From: Desulfonatronospira sp.
GTDB taxonomy: Bacteria; Desulfobacterota; Desulfovibrionia; Desulfovibrionales; Desulfonatronovibrionaceae
Reading direction: 5' to 3'
Assembly (NCBI GenBank): GCA_007127015.1
Contig: SLAE01000063.1
Coordinates: 1-11,375 of the forward strand
DNA length: 11,375 nucleotides
Each line of letters opens with the position of its first letter. Position 1 is the first letter of the stretch. Shown here in pieces: positions 5,179-11,375 of this stretch. A program made the position numbers and the translations under genes. Under the pieces are notes generated by a model. The model saw nothing but the letters and a program-made list of their open reading frames with translations. It was not told where the DNA came from and did not search any database.

Positions 5179-7458
5179 TTATTCAAGCAACCCGTATTTA
5201 TGCAGTTTGCGGTACAGGGTACGCCTGGAGATGCCCATGATTCTGGCTGCGTCCGTCTTTTTCCCGCCAGCGGCTTTCAATGCCTGCGAAAGATCATTCC
5301 GTTCAACATCTCCTGATTTGTTTACCAGGCTGGATTGATGTTTCTCAGCTGTATCTTCCATGCCGAAATGTTCAGGCTCGATTATTTCATTCGGACTGAC
5401 CAGAACCGCGCGTTCTATGAAGTGTTCCAGTTCGCGCACATTTCCTGGCCATGAATAGTCCGCAAGTGTGCGTATGGCCGCGGAAGAGAATCCTTTGATG
5501 TTTTTGCCGAACTTTTCTGAAAAAGCTCTGCGGAAATGGTCCATGAGCAGAGGAATGTCTTCGGTCCTCTCTCTTAGTGGCGGCACGTGTATATTCAGCA
5601 CATTGAGCCGGTAATAAAGGTCCTTGCGAAAGCTGCCCTCAGCCACTTTTTTGGCCAGGTCGGCATTTGTTGCGGCAATGATACGCACGTCCGCTTTGCG
5701 GGTAATGGATTGGCCCACTCTTTCATATTCTTTCTCCTGAAGGAAACGAAGAAGTTTAAGCTGGATGCGCGGGGTGATATCGCCTATTTCATCCAGAAAA
5801 AGGGTGCCGCCTTCAGCGGCCTCCACCCTTCCGATCTTGTTCGCGTAGGCACCGGTGAACGCGCCTTTAACATGCCCGAACAGCTCGCTGTCCAGGAGCT
5901 CATCAGACAGGGTAAGGCAGTTGACCTTGATCAGCGGTCCTTTGCTGCGCGGACTCGACGCGTGCAGGGCATCGGCGACGAGTTCCTTGCCCGTGCCGGT
6001 TTCTCCGGTGATAAGTATGGTGGTGTCCACTCCGGCCACCTGCTGGAGCAAGGCGAAAACCTGCTGTATCTGTTTGCTGTGTCCGATGATGTTGTGCAGG
6101 GATTTTTTTCTGGCTGAGCTTTGAAGCAGGTATTCAAAACGCTGCCTGCTTTCCTTCAGGTCTTCCTCGGCCTTCTTGCGCTGGCTGATGTCCCTGATGG
6201 TGGCCAGGATGTAGTCCCTGTTCCCGAAGCAGACTTTGCCCGAGTTGATCTCTACCGGATACTTCCGGCCGTGCGTGTCCAAATGGGAAAACTCAAGGAT
6301 GATGGATTCACCCGGGCGCCACCTGGCCCACATGTCGATCAACTCATTTTTGCGTTTGATCCCGTCCGGATGCAGGTCGAAGACGTTCATGGCAAGCAGT
6401 TCATCCCGGGAATAGCCGGTGCACGTGATCGCCGCCCGGTTAACTTCCAGAAAATTACCCTCGAGATCGTGCAGGAAAATCATGTCCATAGACTGCTCCA
6501 TCAATGAACGGTATTTTTCTTCACTGGTCTTCAGTGCATTTTCCAGGCGATTTCGTTCTGTGGTATCCACGCCGAGAGATGTTATATCCGTGGCATATCC
6601 TTCTTTGTCCAGGTTCAAGATATTCGACCAGGTAATTATCCGCAGATCTCCATTTCTGGTCAAAATCGCGTTTTCATGCTTTGAGTACCTGTTATTGTGT
6701 TTACTGGACATGAGAGAGTTGAACACCTTTTTTATCTGTTTACGTATATCGGCTGGAATGAACATGTCGAACCAGCTTTGTCCCAGAACCTGCTCTTCAT
6801 TCCAGCCTGTCAGGCCTAAAAAATATTTATTGGCAAATATGATTTTTCCTTGAGTGTCCAGGGAAAGACCGATCTGAGGGGTATTCTGCAAAACATTTCG
6901 CCATTTCTCCGATTCATTCAAAGCCTGCTCAGCCAGCTTGCGCTTGGTTATGTCCTTCACAAATACCTGATAGTAAACCTCTTCCCGGGCATGACTACGT
7001 ACCAGCAAAGCATTCAGTGAACACCAGAACCTGGACCCATCCCGGCGCAGCATCATGCATTCAAAGTCCTCGACTTCACCGTGAAGCTCAAGCCTGCTTG
7101 TAAGTTCTTCACGATCCGCAGGCTTTGCATAAATCTGAGCGGCAATGTCGGTGATTGATTCTAAAAGCTCTTCGGGAGTTTCATAACCAAACATGCGGGC
7201 CATGGCAGGATTGGCCGTCAGGAAGCGTCCCTGGGGTGTGGAGGTGTAGATGGCCATAGGAGAGTTCAGAACCAGATTCTGATAAAAAATAGGATCTAAT
7301 TTTTCCAACTGGACGTTAACCTGAAACTCATTATGTTTATTAGTTTTATAATTATTATTCATGCCAATATAATCTGTGAGCTTCGTTTTCAGGATTGCAG
7401 TTCCCTCTTTTTCTGCTTGTTCGAGACAGCAATCTGAAGCGGATTTTGAGTCAATCAT
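5179..7458 (-). CDS. Sigma-54-dependent transcriptional activator with three PAS domains
   Basis: The protein has 759 residues. After a poorly conserved N-terminus (1-50) come three PAS domains at about 55-175, 183-305 and 313-430, each closing with a PAC-like end such as VKDITKRK and IRDISQRK. Then the AAA+ domain (about 455-690): Walker A GETGTGKE (485-492), sigma-54 contact loop GAFTGA (532-537), Walker B GTLFLDEIGD (551-560), arginine-finger region FRKDLYYRLNV (610-620) and WPGNVRELEHF. A Fis-type helix-turn-helix closes it (about 726-757, KKTDAARIMGISRRTLYRKL). It should remodel RNA polymerase with sigma-54 at -24/-12 promoters in response to a signal sensed by PAS. There is no receiver domain or membrane segment, so it is a cytosolic one-component sensor. 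All catalytic motifs are intact. The ligand is unknown. The start is uncertain: ATG 7458 has no good ribosome site, and Met33 (7360-7362) is an alternative. The liv operon lies upstream on the same strand. Confidence 0.93.
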   Translation of the reverse strand: MIDSKSASDCCLEQAEKEGTAILKTKLTDYIGMNNNYKTNKHNEFQVNVQLEKLDPIFYQNLVLNSPMAIYTSTPQGRFLTANPAMARMFGYETPEELLESITDIAAQIYAKPADREELTSRLELHGEVEDFECMMLRRDGSRFWCSLNALLVRSHAREEVYYQVFVKDITKRKLAEQALNESEKWRNVLQNTPQIGLSLDTQGKIIFANKYFLGLTGWNEEQVLGQSWFDMFIPADIRKQIKKVFNSLMSSKHNNRYSKHENAILTRNGDLRIITWSNILNLDKEGYATDITSLGVDTTERNRLENALKTSEEKYRSLMEQSMDMIFLHDLEGNFLEVNRAAITCTGYSRDELLAMNVFDLHPDGIKRKNELIDMWARWRPGESIILEFSHLDTHGRKYPVEINSGKVCFGNRDYILATIRDISQRKKAEEDLKESRQRFEYLLQSSARKKSLHNIIGHSKQIQQVFALLQQVAGVDTTILITGETGTGKELVADALHASSPRSKGPLIKVNCLTLSDELLDSELFGHVKGAFTGAYANKIGRVEAAEGGTLFLDEIGDITPRIQLKLLRFLQEKEYERVGQSITRKADVRIIAATNADLAKKVAEGSFRKDLYYRLNVLNIHVPPLRERTEDIPLLMDHFRRAFSEKFGKNIKGFSSAAIRTLADYSWPGNVRELEHFIERAVLVSPNEIIEPEHFGMEDTAEKHQSSLVNKSGDVERNDLSQALKAAGGKKTDAARIMGISRRTLYRKLHKYGLLE

Positions 7459-7922
7459 CTACTTAGTATATCATTACCGATCAAGGCATAAAGGGTATTT
7501 GAAAAAGATTTATTTTTTTTGAATTCTGTTTATTGCCGCAAGCTCCCGGTAGAAAATATCCATGTCAGCAGACATATAAGACATCAATTTTAAATTACAA
7601 GGTTTTTTGGATAAACTTAATATGCTTTAAGATTCAATATTAAAACCCAGAAAGAAATTGACAAAGAAATCTTTGCCCTGAAAATTATGCGTGGAGATTT
7701 TGAAAATATGAACAACAACTCAATTGAAGACATTTTAAAACGCATAAAAATATAATCAGCATTATCATTTGTCGTGTGACAGCCATCCAGATTTCAAAAC
7801 CTCGGATTTATGCTGGACGGCTTTCTGGCAGGTTGCACCGGCTGACTGCCCCAGGGGCATATCTATCAGGTGGAGAATGGTAAGATGGAAACATGAAATG
7901 AACGGATTTTTGCAGTCATCAT
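7459..7922. other. Intergenic gap with small ORF fragments
   Basis: The 464 bp between livF and the activator gene hold no full gene. Two short frames look protein-like. On the plus strand, 7621-7755 reads through KTQKEIDKEIFALK to SIEDILKRIKI and a TAA, with no normal start (ATT at the natural place). On the minus strand, 7584-7510 gives 24 residues, MSADMDIFYRELAAINRIQKK being its last 21 in two parts (MSADMDIFYR, ELAAINRIQKK), without a ribosome site. Both may be gene relics. A hairpin lies at 7781-7822. No -24/-12 promoter was found by eye. Confidence 0.35.
7781..7822 (-). other. RNA hairpin downstream of livF
   Basis: In the minus-strand RNA, AGCCGUCCAG (from 7822 to 7813) pairs with CUGGAUGGCU (7790 to 7781) along 10 bp with one G-U pair and a 22-nt loop. 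On the plus strand the same position is an A-C mismatch, which favours a role in the minus-strand transcript, that is the 3' region of the liv operon, about 100 nt past the livF stop. No U-run follows, so it may be a stabilising or rho-linked 3' structure rather than an intrinsic terminator. Confidence 0.4.
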
Positions 7923-8630
7923 TTATCCGCCGAGATAGGCCTTGCGTACTTCCTGGTTTTTAAGAAGCTTATCCGCACTGTCCTCCAGAACAATTCTTCC
8001 AACTTCCATGACATAACCTCTATGGGCCAGTTTCAGGGCGGCCCGGGCGTTTTGTTCCACCAGCAGTACGGTCAGGCCCTCGGCATTGATTTCCTTAATT
8101 TTTTCAAAGATTGATTTGACCAGGATAGGCGCCAGGCCCAGACTGGGCTCGTCCAGCAATAGAAGCTTTGGATGGGCCATAAGCCCCCTGGCGATGGCCA
8201 GCATCTGCTGCTCACCCCCGGAGAGGGTGCCTGCAAGCTGGTCTTTGCGTTCCCTGAGCCTGGGAAAAAGTTCGAAATTCCACTCCAGTCTCCTGTTGAT
8301 CCTGTCTTTGTCAGTAATGGTAAAAGCTCCCAGATCCAGGTTCTCCTGCACCGTCAAGGTGGAGAACACCCGTCTGCCCTCGGGTACCTGGGCAATCCCC
8401 TGAGCGACCACTTCATGGCCCTGCATTGTGGTGATATCCATGTCGTTATAAAAAATGGAACCCTTTACCGGATTGAGCAGGCCGCTTATGGTCATGAGGG
8501 TGGTGGATTTACCCGCGCCGTTCGCTCCGAGCATGGCCACGATCTCTCCCTCCCGGACATTGAGATTGATGCCGTGCAGGGCTTCCACATTACCGTAATT
8601 TACGAACAGATCCTTAACACTAAGCAGCAT
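7923..8630 (-). CDS. livF: Branched-chain amino acid ABC transporter ATP-binding protein LivF
   Basis: The protein has 235 residues, the usual LivF length. It is one of two cytosolic ATPases of the HAAT-family importer. Motifs: Walker A GANGAGKS (35-42), Q-loop with QVPEGR (81-86), signature LSGGEQQ (136-142), Walker B LLLLDEP (156-162) and the switch region LLVEQNA (189-195). There a Gln stands where most ABC ATPases have His, which is typical of LivF and separates it from LivG. The ending AYLGG is also typical. The ribosome site AGGGA sits 6 nt before the ATG, inside the end of livG, and the gap to livG is 2 nt, so the two are probably co-translated. The substrate could be Leu/Ile/Val or a related compound such as an amide, urea or an aromatic acid; sequence alone does not decide. 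Confidence 0.95.
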   Translation of the reverse strand: MLLSVKDLFVNYGNVEALHGINLNVREGEIVAMLGANGAGKSTTLMTISGLLNPVKGSIFYNDMDITTMQGHEVVAQGIAQVPEGRRVFSTLTVQENLDLGAFTITDKDRINRRLEWNFELFPRLRERKDQLAGTLSGGEQQMLAIARGLMAHPKLLLLDEPSLGLAPILVKSIFEKIKEINAEGLTVLLVEQNARAALKLAHRGYVMEVGRIVLEDSADKLLKNQEVRKAYLGG

Positions 8631-8632
8631 TT

Positions 8633-9430
8633 TTAATCCCTGCCTTCAGCTTCAAGAGCTTCATCCTCGTCTTCCTCAATTCCAAGATAAGCTTCTATTA
8701 CCCTTTGATCCCTGGTGATTTCCTCAGGTTTGCCCTGGGCTATTCTGGCTCCGTGTTCCAGGACGATAATATCCTCGCAGATGCGCATAACCAGGTTCAT
8801 GTCGTGCTCAATAAGCAGAACCGTCAAGCCTCTTTTCTGCATTTTTTCAATCAGCAGAACCAGCCGGTTGGTCTCATAATCATTCATGCCGCCGGCGGGT
8901 TCGTCCAGGATGATGATCTTGGGATTGCTGGCCAGGGCCCGGGCAATTTCCAGCAGCCTCTGGTTGCCGTATGACAGGTTCATGGCATTGATATCCATGT
9001 GCTGCTTCAGACCCACAAATTCCAGTTCTTTTAATGCGCGTGCCAGAGCCAAACGCTCCTCCCTGCGCTGAAAAGGAAGCCGCAGCATGGAGGAAAGGAT
9101 GCCGGAGCGCATACGGCAATGACACCCGGCCATTACATTTTCGAGCACTGTCAGGTTCTTGAACAGTCTTATGGTCTGGAAAGTCCTGGCAATGCCCAGG
9201 CTGACTATTTTATGGGTTTTCAGACCTGTCAGGCTGCGGCCGTCGAATAATATATGTCCTTCATCGGGGATATAGTTACCTGTAATAAGGTTGAACACAG
9301 TTGTTTTACCGGCTCCGTTGGGACCGATGAGACCAACGATTTTGCCCTGCTCCACGTTGAATGAGACATCGTCCACTGCCAGCAGCCCACCGAATCTCTT
9401 GGTCAGGTTTTTGATGCTCAGAAGCGTCAT
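8633..9430 (-). CDS. livG: Branched-chain amino acid ABC transporter ATP-binding protein LivG
   Basis: The protein has 265 residues and is the second ATPase of the transporter. Motifs: Walker A GPNGAGKT (36-43), Q-loop Q85 in ARTFQTIRLF, signature LSYGNQ (152-157), Walker B IIILDEP (172-178) followed by the LivG-type AGGMN, and switch His209 in LLIEHDMN. The inserted segment between Q-loop and signature (about 100-150) is usual for LivG. After the standard AYLG ending there is a 15-residue acidic tail (251-265, IEEDEDEALEAEGRD). Its start overlaps the end of livM by 4 nt (ATGA), which indicates translational coupling; GGAGGAG lies about 10 nt before the ATG. It would pair with LivF beneath the LivH/LivM membrane dimer. 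Confidence 0.95.
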   Translation of the reverse strand: MTLLSIKNLTKRFGGLLAVDDVSFNVEQGKIVGLIGPNGAGKTTVFNLITGNYIPDEGHILFDGRSLTGLKTHKIVSLGIARTFQTIRLFKNLTVLENVMAGCHCRMRSGILSSMLRLPFQRREERLALARALKELEFVGLKQHMDINAMNLSYGNQRLLEIARALASNPKIIILDEPAGGMNDYETNRLVLLIEKMQKRGLTVLLIEHDMNLVMRICEDIIVLEHGARIAQGKPEEITRDQRVIEAYLGIEEDEDEALEAEGRD

Positions 9431-10392
9431 AAGGTCTTTTCTCCTCCGGGTTGTATTTTATGCACCGGGTATTTTCTGGGCAGCGGGGGCAGAAAACCCT
9501 GAGGTCTGAACACCATCATGGCCACCATTGCTCCACCGAAGATCAGCATCCTGGCTCCGGCAAACTGCCTGAATATTTCCGGCAGCCCGATTATGAGAAA
9601 AGCTCCCAGTATTACTCCCCTGATGCTTCCGGAGCCCCCCAGGATTACAATGACGAACAAAATCACCGACTCCCAGAAATTAAATGAGGCTGGAGAAATC
9701 AGGGTCATTTTGGAAGCATAGATATTGCCAACCATACCGGCCCAGAAAGCTCCCAGAACAAAAGCTGTCAGTTTGAGATGGTCGACATTGACTCCGCTGC
9801 CCTCGGCAGCCACCTCGTCATTTTTGATGTAGTTCAGTGCCCTTACGTAGCGGGATTTTTCCAGGTTGTAAAAAAGAAGCACACTCAGGGCCAGAAAAGC
9901 CCAGATGTAGTAAAAAAACTGGTGAGGAGTACGGATATCGAAAAAGTAAAAGTCCGGACGGGATATCCCGAATATTCCGTTGGACCCCCCGGTAAGGCCG
10001 AAAATATCATTTACCAGGGCAATACGGACGATTTCTACAATGGCTATGGTGACTATGAGCAGGTAGTCTCCCCGCAGATGGATGATGGGTCTGGCCACAA
10101 TATATGCAAAAATGGCTGCCGCCAGGCCGCTTACAGGCAGCAGCAGTACAATGGGAATGTCGTATGAAGTGTTTAATATGGCGGTTGCATAGGCCCCTAC
10201 GGCAAAAAAGGCGGCGTGGCCCATATGAAAAAGACCGGTATATCCGACAATAAAATTCAGACTGAGAGCCAGAACTGCGTACAGGCCGATATTGTTGATG
10301 ACGTTAATCCAGTAGGCATCCAGAAAAAAAGGGCAGGCTAGAATGAAAACGGTAAATGCCGCAACCTGAATAGTATTCTTATGCTTGAGCAT
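9427..10392 (-). CDS. livM: Branched-chain amino acid ABC transporter permease LivM
   Basis: The protein has 321 residues from the chosen ATG at 10390-10392, close to the usual length of short LivM permeases. It is an integral membrane protein with about 8-10 hydrophobic segments from residue 9 on. Family marks are LSLNFIVGYTGLFHMGHAAF (43-62), LRGDYLLIVTIAIVEIVR (106-123) and the cytoplasmic coupling loop around LNYIKNDEVAAEGSGVNV (186-203) that docks on the ATPases, then LGGSGSIRGVILGA. The start has AGGAAG 4 nt upstream. A longer frame from TTG at 10461 would add 23 polar residues and overlap livH by 29 nt; it is rejected because TTG is weak there and the extension lacks family character. 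The gap to livH is 40 nt, and the end overlaps livG by 4 nt. Confidence 0.93.
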   Translation of the reverse strand: MLKHKNTIQVAAFTVFILACPFFLDAYWINVINNIGLYAVLALSLNFIVGYTGLFHMGHAAFFAVGAYATAILNTSYDIPIVLLLPVSGLAAAIFAYIVARPIIHLRGDYLLIVTIAIVEIVRIALVNDIFGLTGGSNGIFGISRPDFYFFDIRTPHQFFYYIWAFLALSVLLFYNLEKSRYVRALNYIKNDEVAAEGSGVNVDHLKLTAFVLGAFWAGMVGNIYASKMTLISPASFNFWESVILFVIVILGGSGSIRGVILGAFLIIGLPEIFRQFAGARMLIFGGAMVAMMVFRPQGFLPPLPRKYPVHKIQPGGEKTL

Positions 10393-10432
10393 GTTACTTC
10401 CTGACTTGCTTATGAATTCCCGGTTGTACTTT

Positions 10433-11338
10433 TCAGATCTTGTCCGCCACCCTTTCTCCAAGGATGCCTGTGGGACGGAAGATCAGAATCAGAATAAGCA
10501 CGATGAAGGCTATGCCGTCCTTCCATGCCGTGGAGATATAAGCAGCTCCCAGGGCCTCGATAACCCCCAGCAGCAGTCCGCCGATCATGGCTCCCGGGAT
10601 GTTGCCGATACCTCCCAGAACTGCGGCGATAAAGGCCTTGAGACCAAAAGCCCAGCCCATGGTAAAATTTATCTGACCGTAATACAGTCCAACCATGACT
10701 CCGGCTGCGCCTCCCAGGGCCGGTCCAATGAGAAATACCAGAGAGATGATCCTGTTGACATTGATGCCCATGAGCCTTGAGGCCCCATGATCAATGGCTA
10801 CAGCCCGGATGGCGGTACCTGTTTTGGTTTTCTGGACGAAATAGTAAAGGATGCCCATGAGAATCAGCGAAACCAGGAGCACCAGGATACGCATCAAAGG
10901 CACATCCAGGCCCAGGATGTTCAGAGTGATGCGCGGCAGAATATCATCAGGGTACACCCTGAACCTTGGCCCCCAGATAAGCATCACCAGGTTGGAGAGA
11001 AAAATTGAAGCACCCAGAGCAGAAACCACGGCAGAAAGCCTGTCAGCCTGGCGGACCGGGCGATAAGCCACTCTCTCGAGCATGACTCCGACCACTCCCA
11101 CCATGCACATGATTATCATCAGGAGCAGTATAACCCCCAGAAAAGGTCCAAGATAGGCAGTGACTGCAACACTGGTGAGAACGGTAAGTCCCAGATAAGC
11201 ACCAATGGTGAACAGGTCGCCATGGGCAAAGTTGATCAGTCGCATCACCCCGTAGACCATGGTGTATCCCAGGGCAATCAGCGCGTAGATTCCCCCGACA
11301 GCCAGGCCGTTGATGAGCTGTTCGAAAAAAAATTGCAT
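10433..11338 (-). CDS. livH: Branched-chain amino acid ABC transporter permease LivH
   Basis: The protein has 301 residues, normal for LivH. It is hydrophobic throughout with about 8 membrane segments. The opening is the LivH hallmark: LINGLAVGGIYALIALGYTM (8-27), then VYGVMRLINFAHGD (28-41). The coupling loop TAIRAVAIDHGASRLMGINV (175-194) should contact LivF/LivG, and LGGIGNIPGAMIGG (241-254) is also typical. With LivM it forms the membrane channel. AGGGAT lies about 7 nt before the ATG. It is the first transporter gene visible in the operon. A periplasmic binding protein (LivJ/LivK type) is expected just to the right, since only 37 bases remain before the window edge; no promoter can be seen there. 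Confidence 0.95.
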   Translation of the reverse strand: MQFFFEQLINGLAVGGIYALIALGYTMVYGVMRLINFAHGDLFTIGAYLGLTVLTSVAVTAYLGPFLGVILLLMIIMCMVGVVGVMLERVAYRPVRQADRLSAVVSALGASIFLSNLVMLIWGPRFRVYPDDILPRITLNILGLDVPLMRILVLLVSLILMGILYYFVQKTKTGTAIRAVAIDHGASRLMGINVNRIISLVFLIGPALGGAAGVMVGLYYGQINFTMGWAFGLKAFIAAVLGGIGNIPGAMIGGLLLGVIEALGAAYISTAWKDGIAFIVLILILIFRPTGILGERVADKI

Positions 11339-11375
11339 TATTCTATCCCTGGGTTAGATTTTAAGTATCTGCTGA

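Noticed and set aside
5587..6853. Several plus-strand frames of 89-176 codons opposite the sigma-54 activator
   Set aside because: They lie wholly antisense to a gene with intact AAA+ and PAS motifs and show no recognisable family features.
7459..7560. TATACT just upstream of the activator ATG as a -10 box
   Set aside because: It sits only 6 nt before the ATG and lacks a -35 partner; it would fit only a leaderless mRNA or the later Met33 start.
7756..7922. Sigma-54 (-24/-12) promoter between livF and the activator
   Set aside because: I checked GG-N10-GC spacing by eye on the minus strand and found no acceptable match.
9427..10461. Longer LivM from TTG 10461
   Set aside because: The extra 23 residues are polar, overlap livH and lack family character; ATG at 10392 has a good ribosome site.
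11354..11375. Possible last codons of an upstream binding-protein gene (minus strand, ending QQILKI)
   Set aside because: Only six codons before the window edge; too short to call, although the TAA at 11354-11356 is in a suitable place.

Overview
The window reads as chromosomal DNA of a Gram-negative, free-living bacterium of moderate GC content. A Desulfobacterota (former Deltaproteobacteria) host is my best guess. It rests on general style only: a PAS-PAS-PAS sigma-54 activator, a complete branched-chain amino acid type ABC operon, a DUF2254 membrane protein and HU. No rRNA or marker gene fixes the taxon. I see no tRNA, rRNA, CRISPR array, insertion sequence or integrase.

Left part (1-2160). 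The 3' end of a metallophosphoesterase gene (+) meets, tail to tail, a gene (-) that fuses a PHP phosphoesterase domain to an aminoglycoside-phosphotransferase-like kinase domain. An in-frame TAA at 865-867 cuts the kinase domain short. The reading frame stays open for 74 more protein-like codons and ends inside the tail of the metallophosphoesterase gene, so this looks like a recent nonsense mutation.

Middle part (2161-5178). A 527-bp AT-rich divergent region holds a good sigma-70 promoter for an HU-type DNA-binding protein, plus a strong hairpin, a 12-bp palindrome and other inverted repeats. The HU protein is unusual: after a complete HU domain it continues for about 95 residues as a predicted beta-sandwich. 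A structured 266-bp gap follows, then a DUF2254 inner-membrane protein (+), then a 287-bp convergent gap with a nested inverted repeat.

Right part (5179-11375). All genes are on the minus strand. Transcription enters from the right with livH, livM, livG and livF: two permeases and two ATPases of a HAAT-family importer for branched-chain amino acids or related compounds. These four are tightly packed (40-nt gap, 4-nt overlap, 2-nt gap) and form one operon. The periplasmic binding protein gene is not visible and may lie just beyond the right edge. After a 464-bp gap with a hairpin and small ORF fragments comes a 759-residue sigma-54-dependent activator with three PAS domains. It may control the transporter or a catabolic operon elsewhere, but nothing in the sequence proves a target.

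The points most worth follow-up are the HU/beta-sandwich fusion, the PHP-kinase fusion with its in-frame stop, and the structured element at about 3420-3484.
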